Below, piece after piece: positions 31,265 through 40,204 of a stretch of 48,254 nt of DNA. Both the position numbers and the translations under genes were made by a program. The notes under the pieces were generated by a model. It was given only the letters and a program-made list of their open reading frames with translations. It searched no databases and was not told the origin of the DNA. Positions within the stretch are counted from its first letter, which is position 1. Each line of letters starts with the position of its first letter. Source of the stretch: a virus; the IMG/VR virus record IMGVR_UViG_3300018081_000006, positions 1 through 48,254 of that record; one strand, given 5' to 3'.

Positions 31265-32721
31265 ACCACGCCTCGTGCCTTCCATTCAACGGTCTTGCTC
31301 ACGCGATTTCCTGTTGAGTCGAAGACAAACACTCTGAATCCCACAGGATCAGGAACATCCTGAAAGTCCACAACGACAGTGAAAGGTTCTTGTGGCGTCT
31401 TGATTGTCGCCGTGACACTTTCAACATCCTTGAAGATTTTCGTGAAATAAACCTGAGTTCCTAGAGCATCATCTTTGCTCGCGATTACTTCGCCTCCATC
31501 ATTCTCACGCTTGACTGCAATGTTGACGAGCAGATTGAAAACTCTCATCAACACAGTATCCTCACTGGCAGTGAATTCAATGCGAAGTTTGAGATAGCGC
31601 AATGAGGGAAGAAACTGTGATGCACCATGAACAAAGGGCGTATAAGTTACCCCATCATCAGAGACTGCCATCATGGTGACGACCAACATCGTTCCTTCTT
31701 GGATCAGCTTTTCACTATTGAATCGAATTGTCGCGATGACATTCTTCATCACAACACCGAAATCTACGACCTCCTCGTATGAACCAGTCAGTGCCGTTGG
31801 CTGGACATAAATTGGATATCCAGCAGTAATTTGATCTTCAGGATCACTCCATGTCCTACTTTGAAAGTGGAACTGCCAAGTTTCTGGAGCGACACAAGCG
31901 ATCAGAGAAGGTCCATCAATCTTGACCGTATTGACCTTAGTTCCATTGAACGAGCTGAGAAACTCATCTTGAAGAACATAGTCAGGCGGTTGATTGACCA
32001 AAAGCTCTATCGATGCAGGATCTCCAATATTGCCAGCAATGTCGACAGGAACAATAGTATATAGGTAAGCACCTGCAACGACCTCAAAAGAACTAAAGAA
32101 ATTTCCTTCAATGTAACCTTGTGATTCACCATCCTTGAATATCTCGTAGTAGTCAATCTCGTAGGAGCCTGTCAGAGGTTCAGTCCATTGGAGCAAGATG
32201 TTGTTGTCAATAACCTGCCCCGTAATGACAACCGCACCAGGAGGAACGATGAGAACGTCGGTCGTCGCTTCCAGATCTGAATAGTTGCCCAGATCATTCA
32301 AACTTTTGATCCGAAAGGTTCCGGTCAGACCAACAAATGGAGCTACATCAACCTGGGTCGATTGAGTCCTCAGAACGAACTGAGACGTATCCCAACTGAC
32401 CGTTCCGAATCGAATCTCATAGCTCAGAAGTCCCGGGACATCAGGCTTATCCCACGACAGTCGAATCGTGCGCTTGGTTACGACGTTCGTGAAATTGATT
32501 GGAGGATAAAGAAGCGCTCCAACAGGCGTGCGTTCCCTTAGCGTAATGACGATAGGCGAGATAGCCAGGGTCGTCTGGCGCATCTGCTCACAAAGCATCA
32601 TTATGCATTCATAGAGCTTTGGGTCTTCTAACTGGAGTCCACGAATCAGACGCTTGGCCTGATCCGTATTGTCCATGATGACCGGAAAGTCTATGTCTTC
32701 GAGCGCGATGGGATCTGCCAT
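31261..32721 (-). CDS. FN3-domain tail protein (486 aa)
   Basis: Residues about 75 to 160 and 165 to 245 form two fibronectin type III-like domains: 'TKRTIRLSWDKPDVPGLLSYEIRF' and 'NNILLQWTEPLTGSYEIDYYEIF' have the conserved Trp and Tyr pattern. An N-terminal helical part (QLEDPKLYECIMMLCEQM) precedes them and a beta-rich C-terminal region follows. FN3 repeats are common in tail proteins and bind host carbohydrates. Its neighbour upstream is the nozzle-like protein; it probably lies at the tail tip. Confidence 0.75.
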   Translation of the reverse strand: MADPIALEDIDFPVIMDNTDQAKRLIRGLQLEDPKLYECIMMLCEQMRQTTLAISPIVITLRERTPVGALLYPPINFTNVVTKRTIRLSWDKPDVPGLLSYEIRFGTVSWDTSQFVLRTQSTQVDVAPFVGLTGTFRIKSLNDLGNYSDLEATTDVLIVPPGAVVITGQVIDNNILLQWTEPLTGSYEIDYYEIFKDGESQGYIEGNFFSSFEVVAGAYLYTIVPVDIAGNIGDPASIELLVNQPPDYVLQDEFLSSFNGTKVNTVKIDGPSLIACVAPETWQFHFQSRTWSDPEDQITAGYPIYVQPTALTGSYEEVVDFGVVMKNVIATIRFNSEKLIQEGTMLVVTMMAVSDDGVTYTPFVHGASQFLPSLRYLKLRIEFTASEDTVLMRVFNLLVNIAVKRENDGGEVIASKDDALGTQVYFTKIFKDVESVTATIKTPQEPFTVVVDFQDVPDPVGFRVFVFDSTGNRVSKTVEWKARGVV

Positions 32722-34607
32722 TATCCAGGTTCCTCGAAGAACTCCTGCTTGGAATAGATCGAAGTCCTAGCTATCCTGAAGCGCTCGCCATAGTTGTTCG
32801 TCCACACTTTCAGGCGTCCGAGTTGGCTACTCAGATTGAAATCACGTTGGAGTAAGCGACCGGGCTGCTGTGAGAGAACAAAACCTGGAGGATTGACCGT
32901 AATAACGTCATCCAGTCCACTGAACTGTAGAGCCAAGACACCTGTCCCTGTGGCACGAAGACGTATCCCGCCGTAGTAGTTAACAGCGCCTTCTGGATCA
33001 CCCACGTAAGCAGTCCGGGCTGTTGGTTGCGGAATTGCCACCAGATTATCGCCCTGAGCAGATGTGTCGAGGAAATAGACATGACCTTGCGACGACGCAA
33101 TCTTAAGAACTGGACTGCCATCAACGGCAAGATCCACACCGATTGCTGTCGGCGCATATGGGAACGTCCACTTTGCCCATCGGACATCAGCAGCATTCAG
33201 ACCATTTGAGTAGTCACAGTAGAGCAAACAGTTCGGGACAGCTGAACCATCCAGTGGAACTGCTACGACAATGAATTCATTGATAGGATCAAGAACGACC
33301 TGGACCTTGTGCCAAGCAGTTCGAGTTATCCTCATCCAAATGTCGTCGATAGAGGTCGATAGGATATTCTCGAAGTTACCCTCGTAAGCAATGAGTCCCG
33401 TTTTGGCTGCTAGGATGTATCGATCGACGGTGTTTCCTTCCTCGTCGAGAATTGCTGCAACACCAAAGACGGACGTCCCAATTGCTGAATCTACCCTATC
33501 GACTTTCCAATAAACTGGCTCCTCACCATTGTTCGATGTCGTGTAGACCTTCCCCGACTTGTGAATCATCAGAGCCGCACCGCGATATTCCACGCAGTTC
33601 GTGACCCCTCCACCAGTTGTTGGCTCGACTTCGATTCCTCCCTCAATAAGCGAGATGCTCTCTGGTTCTCCAGCTCGTGAGAGATAAACCGATGAAGGCT
33701 CTGTATTTGGCGCCCATCCGACAAGGCTGCCAGCAAAAGTCGTGAATCCAAGGACAGCAGGAATCGTCTCCATGTTGTCACGAAGATAGTCTGCTGAACG
33801 GACTAGTTGTGAGTCATAAAAGTCAAGAATTGTCTCAACAGCCATGTTGTTATTGAGAACTCCGCCAAACTCCGATTCTACGAAGAATAGCTCTACGTCC
33901 TCAATGTTGCCATCGAAACTCGTCGTTATTGCCTGACTGGCTAAGATGTGACGCGCGACTGTTCCTCCAGGACCAAGGCCAATACCCTGCAATCTGATAC
34001 GGCAAGCCTCCTCAAATGTGTTGGAATGGAATCCAGGAGGTCCAGGTCTGGTTATATGTCCAGTGGCAGTCTCATAGGCGACAGCAAGAACTCGAAATCC
34101 AGCATCAATCTTACCATCACCTATGCTGTCGGAGCTGGAAATTAGAGTGAAACCAACAGGAGCTGGACCAGCAGCAAGTCTAGCAACAACTCCACCTCCT
34201 GTATAAACGTAGATGAACTGACCCGGCATCCCTGACTTCCCATTATGAGGAGACAGATATGCTCGATCATTCATGACAATCATGGAGAAGTCTTGCATCC
34301 CCACGACTGTATGAATAGGAGTGGCAGGGAACAGGGAATCATATATCTTGCCCGTGTTGCTTGGAGCATCATAGGTCAGATACAGAACCCTGTCCGCCTG
34401 CCCCTCGATCAGATATGGGAAAAACCGACGGACACCTTCGGGAACGTTTTCCGAGATACTCGTGCCATAGCGAGTCTCGTAGCCGTTGTTGAAATATCGA
34501 ATGTTGTCGGCTATGTCGAGATAGCTGGGAGGCGTCATCTCGCTCGGTCCCCTAGAGAACCAGCCGTTACATTGCGATATGTGTGTCGGTGTCAGTTCGT
34601 CCAACAT
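32721..34607 (-). CDS. tail nozzle / DNA stabilisation-like protein (628 aa)
   Basis: Long beta-rich protein with a layout expected of the P22 gp10/T7 gp12-like nozzle: an N-terminal domain with ADNIRYFNNGYETRYG, repeated short beta units around EYRGAALMIHKSG and ILAAKTGLIAYEGN (propeller-like), and a C-terminal beta domain. It lies two genes downstream of the adaptor candidate, in the usual head-to-tail order, and its size fits. The call rests on architecture and position, not on a single signature motif. Confidence 0.65.
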   Translation of the reverse strand: MLDELTPTHISQCNGWFSRGPSEMTPPSYLDIADNIRYFNNGYETRYGTSISENVPEGVRRFFPYLIEGQADRVLYLTYDAPSNTGKIYDSLFPATPIHTVVGMQDFSMIVMNDRAYLSPHNGKSGMPGQFIYVYTGGGVVARLAAGPAPVGFTLISSSDSIGDGKIDAGFRVLAVAYETATGHITRPGPPGFHSNTFEEACRIRLQGIGLGPGGTVARHILASQAITTSFDGNIEDVELFFVESEFGGVLNNNMAVETILDFYDSQLVRSADYLRDNMETIPAVLGFTTFAGSLVGWAPNTEPSSVYLSRAGEPESISLIEGGIEVEPTTGGGVTNCVEYRGAALMIHKSGKVYTTSNNGEEPVYWKVDRVDSAIGTSVFGVAAILDEEGNTVDRYILAAKTGLIAYEGNFENILSTSIDDIWMRITRTAWHKVQVVLDPINEFIVVAVPLDGSAVPNCLLYCDYSNGLNAADVRWAKWTFPYAPTAIGVDLAVDGSPVLKIASSQGHVYFLDTSAQGDNLVAIPQPTARTAYVGDPEGAVNYYGGIRLRATGTGVLALQFSGLDDVITVNPPGFVLSQQPGRLLQRDFNLSSQLGRLKVWTNNYGERFRIARTSIYSKQEFFEEPG

Positions 34608-34610
34608 GAT

Positions 34611-34922
34611 CTAACCGAGCTTGGGGAACTCCGCCATGTAGGTGATGACATCACCCGTGTATCCAGCGGCATATGCACCCGCCGCCAGTTCCGTCCCGAC
34701 AGCCGAGAACGCCTTCATCGTCTTCGCCACGGGGTCCCATCCGAAATCGTTCCCGTTCTTGCTGGTGAAGCTGACGTTGTAGGGGTCCTTCGTCGTGTAG
34801 GGTTTCGGGATCGCGAGTGGATCTCCACCCGTTGCATACGATCCAGAGAGAACAACGGTCCCAGTGCTCCTGACCGAGCGAAGCTCTGGAAACTTCCGAG
34901 TTTCTGTTGCTACCGCCGCCAT
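34611..34922 (-). CDS. small structural protein candidate (103 aa)
   Basis: Not recognised. Ala/Gly/Thr-rich, beta-strand-like sequence (VRSTGTVVLSGSYATGGDP, GDVITYMAEFPKLG) without charged clusters, between the adaptor and nozzle genes. Such small proteins are often tail or head-completion components. It overlaps the adaptor gene by 13 bases. Confidence 0.55.
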   Translation of the reverse strand: MAAVATETRKFPELRSVRSTGTVVLSGSYATGGDPLAIPKPYTTKDPYNVSFTSKNGNDFGWDPVAKTMKAFSAVGTELAAGAYAAGYTGDVITYMAEFPKLG

Positions 34923-35548
34923 AGATACCTCCTTCTTCGGACGGGTCTGTCCTGAAGACGTTTCGTAATTGTGCTGATGACAAGCCGCTTGAAGTATTCG
35001 GCCCGCTCGTTGGCACTATTTCCACGAGTCGTGGCACTTCCTCCAAACTGAGATGCCAATCCTGCCGTCCGAGCAGCAAGGAATCCTTTAGCATTGGCTA
35101 CTTCGATGACTGAATTCTCACTGACAATTGCACTCAGCGATCGAAGATACCGAAGACGAACCTCACGATTCGCTGTAGAACCCAAGAACTGAATGGTGCC
35201 CTCTCTGAAAACGTAATGCTCCAGTTTACCAGTCGGGTCAGCATCGGGTTCCCAAGAAAGTTCGACCAGGTCAGTAAATCGAGTCTCTCCAGGCGCACGT
35301 TCACCCAGATAGACAGGAAATACGAAATCCAGAGGCAAGTCGAGGAATGTCTCACCCGCAGGGACAGGAATGATGGCTCCAATCTCATAGAGCGGTGGGA
35401 GATCATTGCTTTCCAGCTCGGATTGCAACTCTCCAATCGCAGAACGCAGATAAGGGAGCAGGACCGCATGAGGCCAGCGAATTTTGGCGGCGTCATTCAG
35501 ATAGACGCTGGCGCTCTCGTCCATTACCTCGCTTGCAAGAAGGGGCAT
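34910..35548 (-). CDS. head-to-tail adaptor candidate (212 aa)
   Basis: Has the typical layout of T7 gp11/P22 gp4-like adaptors: an N-terminal helix motif LNDAAKIRWPHAVLLPYLRSAIGELQSEL, where a hydrophobic/helical part precedes a small beta domain (GAIIPVPAGETFLDLPLDFVFP), then helices ending in a very basic tail (RPVRRRRYLWRR). Located right after the capsid genes and before the nozzle. Family assignment by pattern and position. Confidence 0.7.
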   Translation of the reverse strand: MPLLASEVMDESASVYLNDAAKIRWPHAVLLPYLRSAIGELQSELESNDLPPLYEIGAIIPVPAGETFLDLPLDFVFPVYLGERAPGETRFTDLVELSWEPDADPTGKLEHYVFREGTIQFLGSTANREVRLRYLRSLSAIVSENSVIEVANAKGFLAARTAGLASQFGGSATTRGNSANERAEYFKRLVISTITKRLQDRPVRRRRYLWRR

Positions 35549-35552
35549 GAGG

Positions 35553-36212
35553 TTATTCCTTGCCTAGAGGCTCGGCAACACCTGAAATCTCTCCCTGTAG
35601 CTCGCGATATGCCACCATGTCGAGGATTTCTCGGCAGGTTGGACACTTGACGGCGCCGTATGGCACCTCGGCCTTGCAGAACCGACAAGAATTGGCCGAT
35701 TCTCCAGTCCGAATGATCCACGGACGCTGAATCGACAGCCTCTTGGCCGCCAATCTCTGCAACGCCGACACACTCGTGTGCCTCTGGGTGCGCGCGTAGG
35801 TGTCATCGGCGATCTCGACGAGGTTCGTGAACCATGCGAGCTGTCTTTTCTCCCACTTGTCCAGCTCGTCGGCGAAATTGTCTCGAATCTCCTGTTTTCT
35901 CCACTGTCCGGCGACCCAGAACAGTCCTGGCTCAGCAATTTCAGGCACGCGACCAATGTGCGATGTCTGGAAATCCTGACAGATTGACTCCGCCAGCGTG
36001 TAATACGGGGTCCGAACCTGCGTTTTGACGTCGTTCTTCGTTTCCTGATAGTAGATGCCGTCACCAACAATCAGGAAAGAAAAATCTCCCAACGGAGCCG
36101 CCGGAATCACGAAATAACCCGGATAGAGACCCGGTTTCGTCTCGTTGATTTCGAGCGGAAAGAGGGAGACGACAGTTGCCTTCAGAGATTCCTGTGGAAT
36201 ATCGCGATTCAT
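35553..36212 (-). CDS. structural-region protein with C-terminal zinc ribbon (219 aa)
   Basis: Not recognised overall. N-terminal half beta-rich (YPGYFVIPAAPLGDFSFLIVGDG), helical centre (NFADELDKWEKRQLAWFTNLVEIADD), then a zinc ribbon with two pairs, CRFC and CPTC, separated by about 11 residues near 175-193. It lies downstream of the major capsid gene in the head-to-tail part. Could be a head completion or assembly protein. Confidence 0.6.
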   Translation of the reverse strand: MNRDIPQESLKATVVSLFPLEINETKPGLYPGYFVIPAAPLGDFSFLIVGDGIYYQETKNDVKTQVRTPYYTLAESICQDFQTSHIGRVPEIAEPGLFWVAGQWRKQEIRDNFADELDKWEKRQLAWFTNLVEIADDTYARTQRHTSVSALQRLAAKRLSIQRPWIIRTGESANSCRFCKAEVPYGAVKCPTCREILDMVAYRELQGEISGVAEPLGKE

Positions 36213-36823
36213 AGCTCACCTTTCGTAACTCCGATGGTGCCCGGAATTATTGTCCTCTCAGGCCGCTCGTAATTGCGTGGGACCGTCACGACAGCCTTCG
36301 GGTCCATGAAAATCCACGAGCGCCCTTCGTCATCCAACAAGTCCTTGAAGTAACCGATTTCCTGATCGAACAGCTTCTTGTCCCTGTCCGTCAGATAATT
36401 CATTAGTTCTTGCGGATTTTGTGGGTTCCGAAGACACCAGATTATGATTTCGCACACCCGAAACAAGGGTTCGAGCGGTTCCTGCTTGGAGGACATAAAC
36501 GGATATACAATCTCGTAATGTCCATTCTTCGACTCAGGAAGTTCCCGAATCGGAGCATACACGAACTGCTCAAGAACCCAGCAATCGGGGAAATCTGGAT
36601 ACTTCGGAACCTCTAACTCTCCGGTTTCTTCACGGAGGAAAATGTGTTCCATGTAGTAGAAATGGTAAGTCCCAAATCTACGTTCGGTCTGGTTCGTTGA
36701 CCACGAGATCCTGAAGTTCGGCTTGTTGCGCTCGACGTTCTTGTGATACCTCATCTCCAAGGCAAAGTTGATCCCATTTGCCTCAGACTGCCAGGGTGCG
36801 ATTTTGACTTTTCCTGTGTCCAT
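36209..36823 (-). CDS. hypothetical structural-region protein (204 aa)
   Basis: Not recognised. Soluble, mixed alpha/beta with many aromatics (FGTYHFYYMEHIF, CWVLEQFVYAPI) and a helical 'MNYLTDRDKKLFDQEIGYFKDLLDDEG' segment. ATG 36823 is the first after the capsid gene's terminator-like hairpin. It overlaps the zinc ribbon gene by four bases, indicating they are translated together. Confidence 0.55.
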   Translation of the reverse strand: MDTGKVKIAPWQSEANGINFALEMRYHKNVERNKPNFRISWSTNQTERRFGTYHFYYMEHIFLREETGELEVPKYPDFPDCWVLEQFVYAPIRELPESKNGHYEIVYPFMSSKQEPLEPLFRVCEIIIWCLRNPQNPQELMNYLTDRDKKLFDQEIGYFKDLLDDEGRSWIFMDPKAVVTVPRNYERPERTIIPGTIGVTKGEL

Positions 36824-36835
36824 TAGCTAATCCTT

Positions 36836-36877
36836 AAAAGCGGGAGTGGAGCGAGGCACCCACCAGACTCCACTCCC
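36836..36877 (-). terminator. hairpin terminator/attenuator after capsid gene
   Basis: On the minus strand GGGAGTGGAG (36877-36868) pairs with CTCCACTCCC (36851-36842) over ten bases with a 16-base loop, followed by GCTTTT. The T run is short, so it probably attenuates and lets some transcription pass to the genes below, giving more capsid than tail mRNA. Confidence 0.65.
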
Positions 36878-36899
36878 CATGCCGACGAACTACCGTGGC

Positions 36900-38159
36900 C
36901 TAATAGCCCGCGGGCACTGTCAGACCGTAGATGTAGGCGATTTCCGCCGGATTGCGAACGAAGAAGTTGAACGACGCACACAGATAGAACACCTGTGACG
37001 TCGCCACGCCTCCCGAAGCGCCCCGGATCTCGAAAATTCGCCGTCCATCGACGGTATAGAATCCCGGAGCGTGCATTTCCGCACGGCCCCAGGCGTCATT
37101 GGCGATGAAATCGATGCGCGTCTTGTCCCACGAGAAATGAGTCTTGATGGGGATACCAGCAATCGTCATGTTCTCGCCGAAATACGCATCGAACTTCTCA
37201 CCACCACTGGGCGAGCGGTTGACGACGCTGACCAGCATTCCGATCTCCTCGTATGCGACGAGCTGAGCGGGATGCATCCACGCCGTAACCTTCTTTCCCT
37301 TGCCCATGCCGACACGATCGCCCACCTTGTTCATGGCGAGGCGCGCGTGAGGAAGGGCCAGTCCACCAGCAGCGTTGACGGAGTTGCCACGAATTTCCGG
37401 CGTGATCGCACGGTCGAATCCGAGCCACTGTCCAGTCGTTGCCGATGAGTGGTGATATGGAATTCCCAAAAGCGAGACAGGTGGAGTTGCCGACAGGCCA
37501 GAAACGACGATCTTGTCGCCGTTCGCAAGGCCAGCGACGTCCGCGAACCGAATCTGCTTGTTCGGGCCGTCGTAGAATGAGATGGCTCGTTCGGCCGCAG
37601 CTGTCTTGTTCGTCGTCAACGTAGAGTTGTAGATGTTGATGTTCTGCCCGTAGCGCAGCAAACGCGCTCCGAACCCATCAGATCCCAACGTCGCCGTCGT
37701 GACGCCAGCTGCTGACGAAAAGGCCGAAATCGTGCCGAGCACTCCATCTCCACCCTGCATGGACAGAGAGTCGATGTTGCGTCGGAATTCGGCCATCGAA
37801 GTGGCAAGCAGATGGCGCAGAGTGTTGACCACGGCCTTCCGCCGGTCGTCGGTCGCCCACTCGGCCTTCTTCGTCCACTCCACCGCGTGCTTGAGATTGA
37901 CTGTGTTGACCACAGCCTTGTCAAACAGCGGACCATCACCACGTCCCATGTCGCCGCCGTCGGTATCGAAATGCCCGAACTTGCCACCGGGACGCAATTC
38001 GAGGGGAATCCTCATGTCGCGTTCCGAAATGACTTGTACGGGGCGCTTCTCGATGAAAGAGTAGAACGTATCCTCTCTTTCGAACAGAACTGGAAGAGCG
38101 CCTCTGTCATCGATCTTTTCCAGTTCGGTCCCGACGACCTGAATGGCTGTCATCGCCAT
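36900..38159 (-). CDS. major capsid protein (419 aa)
   Basis: Position right after the scaffold gene, length and layout fit a podovirus major capsid protein with the HK97-like fold: an N-terminal arm (AMTAIQVVGTELEKIDDRG), an E-loop-like part with RPGGKFGHFDTDGGDMGRGDGP, a long helix (KHAVEWTKKAEWATDDRRKAVVNTLRHLL) and beta-rich domains with 'MHPAQLVAYEEIGML'. Ribosome site GGAG eight bases before the ATG at 38159. An attenuator-like hairpin lies just downstream. Assembly with the upstream scaffold protein forms the procapsid. Confidence 0.8.
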   Translation of the reverse strand: MAMTAIQVVGTELEKIDDRGALPVLFEREDTFYSFIEKRPVQVISERDMRIPLELRPGGKFGHFDTDGGDMGRGDGPLFDKAVVNTVNLKHAVEWTKKAEWATDDRRKAVVNTLRHLLATSMAEFRRNIDSLSMQGGDGVLGTISAFSSAAGVTTATLGSDGFGARLLRYGQNINIYNSTLTTNKTAAAERAISFYDGPNKQIRFADVAGLANGDKIVVSGLSATPPVSLLGIPYHHSSATTGQWLGFDRAITPEIRGNSVNAAGGLALPHARLAMNKVGDRVGMGKGKKVTAWMHPAQLVAYEEIGMLVSVVNRSPSGGEKFDAYFGENMTIAGIPIKTHFSWDKTRIDFIANDAWGRAEMHAPGFYTVDGRRIFEIRGASGGVATSQVFYLCASFNFFVRNPAEIAYIYGLTVPAGY

Positions 38160-38171
38160 GTTGTCGTCTCC

Positions 38172-39536
38172 CTACTTCCGGAGCCTTGCCTTCCCTGAGA
38201 GTATGTCTTCGTCCGAGGTTCTGTTCCAATCGATTGACCGGGGATTGGTGTCCCGTATTGTTTTCGGACTCGCCTGACTCCCACCATTGGGCCTTGCTGC
38301 CGGACCTTGTTCTCTCCTCTGAACCGGCCTTGGACTGCGCTCGCCCCCATTAGGCCGACTGTCGGAGATGTTGAGTTCTTCCCTGACCTTTCTCGCATGT
38401 TTGGGCAACAGTTGTTTAGCGCGCTCCAGATACGCGGAAATTATCCTGGAAGTGTGCCCTTGTGCGTAGGACGAGCGTCTTGCGTTGGCCCACAGACGTT
38501 GAACCCTTGTCATGTGGTTCGAGTCTGAGGCAACCTCTTGGTCGATATCCCGAACGAGTTGATCAACCAAAGCTTTCTTGGTCGTCTCTTTCAGTGAACC
38601 ATTCGGGTCGATAGCGCGTTCGATCAGACCGACGAGACCAGTGCGAATCGAAGTGTTGACGGTTCCAGAAGCATCTTGGAGTTTCTTCTCCTCGAACTCC
38701 TGAACTCGCTGTTCAAACTGTCGATCCGCCTCACTCGGTCCTGCCTTCTGGGGTGATGGATTGCCATCCTTCCCCAGGAAACGCCACATATACATCGCCG
38801 AGTGCATGAGGTTCTTGTCATTGTTCCTCTGTGCGCGAGTATATGCAGCGTGGACGAACTGAGTGATTGGCTCCTCGGTGATTTCGTAGTAGAGATCTTT
38901 CGAGCGTTCCAGAACAGCCGGAAGTATCTTGCGGACCAGGCGAGCGGTTGCTGGCCCATCCGCCCTGTTGAGTTCGTCGAGGAGGAACCCGAAGTCGGTC
39001 TTGTCCAGGACTTGCTCGCGTAGATCCGCAAGATTCGATTGAGCCTGCGTGGCCTCTTTCGCCTCATCGACTGACGAGAACATATCCCGGAACTGACGAT
39101 GCTCCGCGATAGCAACGCGCAAAGCAGGATGCTTCTTGAAGATGTCCGGATAGTCCGCCTTCAGTGCTTTGATCGACGCGAGGTCGTCTTTTGCGGCGAC
39201 TTTGTCTTCGTCGTCTTCTGCTTTGGCGGCGGGCTTTTCGGCTTCTTCTTTGTCCTCATCTTCGTCGCCCTCGTCAACTTCGGCTGGCTCTTTTTTGGCC
39301 TTTGGAGTTGGCTTTTCCCTTTCGATCTTTTCGTCCTCGTCGCCTTCTTCTTCGGTGACGGCATCGCTTTCACCAGCGTCACCATCATCGTCATCCCCCG
39401 CGAGAGCGTCAAGATCCGCATCTGATGGAGAGGGAACTTCTGGGAGACTTTGGACGTCAGATCCTCCTCCACCACCTCCACCCTCCCCATCATAGAAAGG
39501 TTGGAGCCACCGAAAACCGTGACCTATGCCAAACAT
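38172..39536 (-). CDS. scaffolding protein (454 aa)
   Basis: A Gly-rich N-terminus is followed by a long acidic, low-complexity region (runs of Asp and Glu, Lys/Ala/Pro-rich linkers, about residues 35 to 115) and then a helical part ('KALKADYPDIFKKHPALRVAIAEHRQ', helices through 360). The C-terminus is basic with RPNGG repeats. This is characteristic of podovirus scaffolding proteins located directly upstream of the major capsid gene. It should guide procapsid assembly and then leave. Confidence 0.75.
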   Translation of the reverse strand: MFGIGHGFRWLQPFYDGEGGGGGGGSDVQSLPEVPSPSDADLDALAGDDDDGDAGESDAVTEEEGDEDEKIEREKPTPKAKKEPAEVDEGDEDEDKEEAEKPAAKAEDDEDKVAAKDDLASIKALKADYPDIFKKHPALRVAIAEHRQFRDMFSSVDEAKEATQAQSNLADLREQVLDKTDFGFLLDELNRADGPATARLVRKILPAVLERSKDLYYEITEEPITQFVHAAYTRAQRNNDKNLMHSAMYMWRFLGKDGNPSPQKAGPSEADRQFEQRVQEFEEKKLQDASGTVNTSIRTGLVGLIERAIDPNGSLKETTKKALVDQLVRDIDQEVASDSNHMTRVQRLWANARRSSYAQGHTSRIISAYLERAKQLLPKHARKVREELNISDSRPNGGERSPRPVQRREQGPAARPNGGSQASPKTIRDTNPRSIDWNRTSDEDILSGKARLRK

Positions 39537-39551
39537 ACTGAGGACTCCTTA

Positions 39552-40193
39552 CTACTCGCCTTTTTCGATCGTTAGGGACTCCCAGGCGTGCGGGTCGCCG
39601 TCCTTGCCGATGAATTCGATGGGAGCATCCACCTCTGTCGGCCCACCACCCTTGATGCCCATGAGCAGACCCGAGTTGGTGCGGAGTGCGATCTTGTCGC
39701 CCAGCTTGACGCCAGTGAATCCTTCGATCGCCTGTGCGATGCTGTCGTCGATCATCGCCTGAACTTGCGCTTCGGTCAGACCAGAACTGGTAGGAGGAAC
39801 CGAACCGCCTCCACTTCCAGAATCAGCTCCCGTCACGGGAGAATATGGATTGCCTGAGATCCATCGCCAGTTCCAGACCAGACCACCGGAGCCGTCTTCG
39901 GCATCATCGATGACCTGAATCTGACGTGTGTAGTAGCCGTTCTCGTCGGCCTTTGCCGCCGGGAGGAAGATGCGCCCACGAGGTCCGTCCGACCACATCT
40001 GGGTGACGCCGAAGTTGGGCCAGTTCGCGTTCGCCTTCAGCCCTGGAGTGTAGACGTTCTGTGGAAGATTGGAGTTCTGCATCACTCCCTTCCAATCATT
40101 CGCCGGTTGCCCGATGGACCGACCGAAGAGAGCGAAAACGTAATCCATCATTTCCGCTTCACTCTGAGGGCAACGATTCAAATCATAGCTCAT
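39552..40193 (-). CDS. putative virion protein (213 aa)
   Basis: Not recognised by name. An N-terminal domain with 'MMDYVFALFGRSIGQPANDW' is followed by a beta-rich stretch (VTQMWSDGPRGRIFLPAAKAD), a Ser/Gly/Pro linker (SGSGGGSVPPTSSGLT), a short helix (EAQVQAMIDDSIAQAIEG) and a C-terminal beta domain. This arrangement resembles capsid-attached fibres or head decoration proteins. Situated between portal and scaffold. Confidence 0.55.
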   Translation of the reverse strand: MSYDLNRCPQSEAEMMDYVFALFGRSIGQPANDWKGVMQNSNLPQNVYTPGLKANANWPNFGVTQMWSDGPRGRIFLPAAKADENGYYTRQIQVIDDAEDGSGGLVWNWRWISGNPYSPVTGADSGSGGGSVPPTSSGLTEAQVQAMIDDSIAQAIEGFTGVKLGDKIALRTNSGLLMGIKGGGPTEVDAPIEFIGKDGDPHAWESLTIEKGE

Positions 40194-40204
40194 TTAGCAA
40201 CTCC

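Noticed and set aside
38172-39500. Plus-strand Ser-rich and Phe/Val-rich frames in the scaffold gene
   Set aside because: They are antisense shadows of the Asp/Glu/Lys-rich low-complexity codons.
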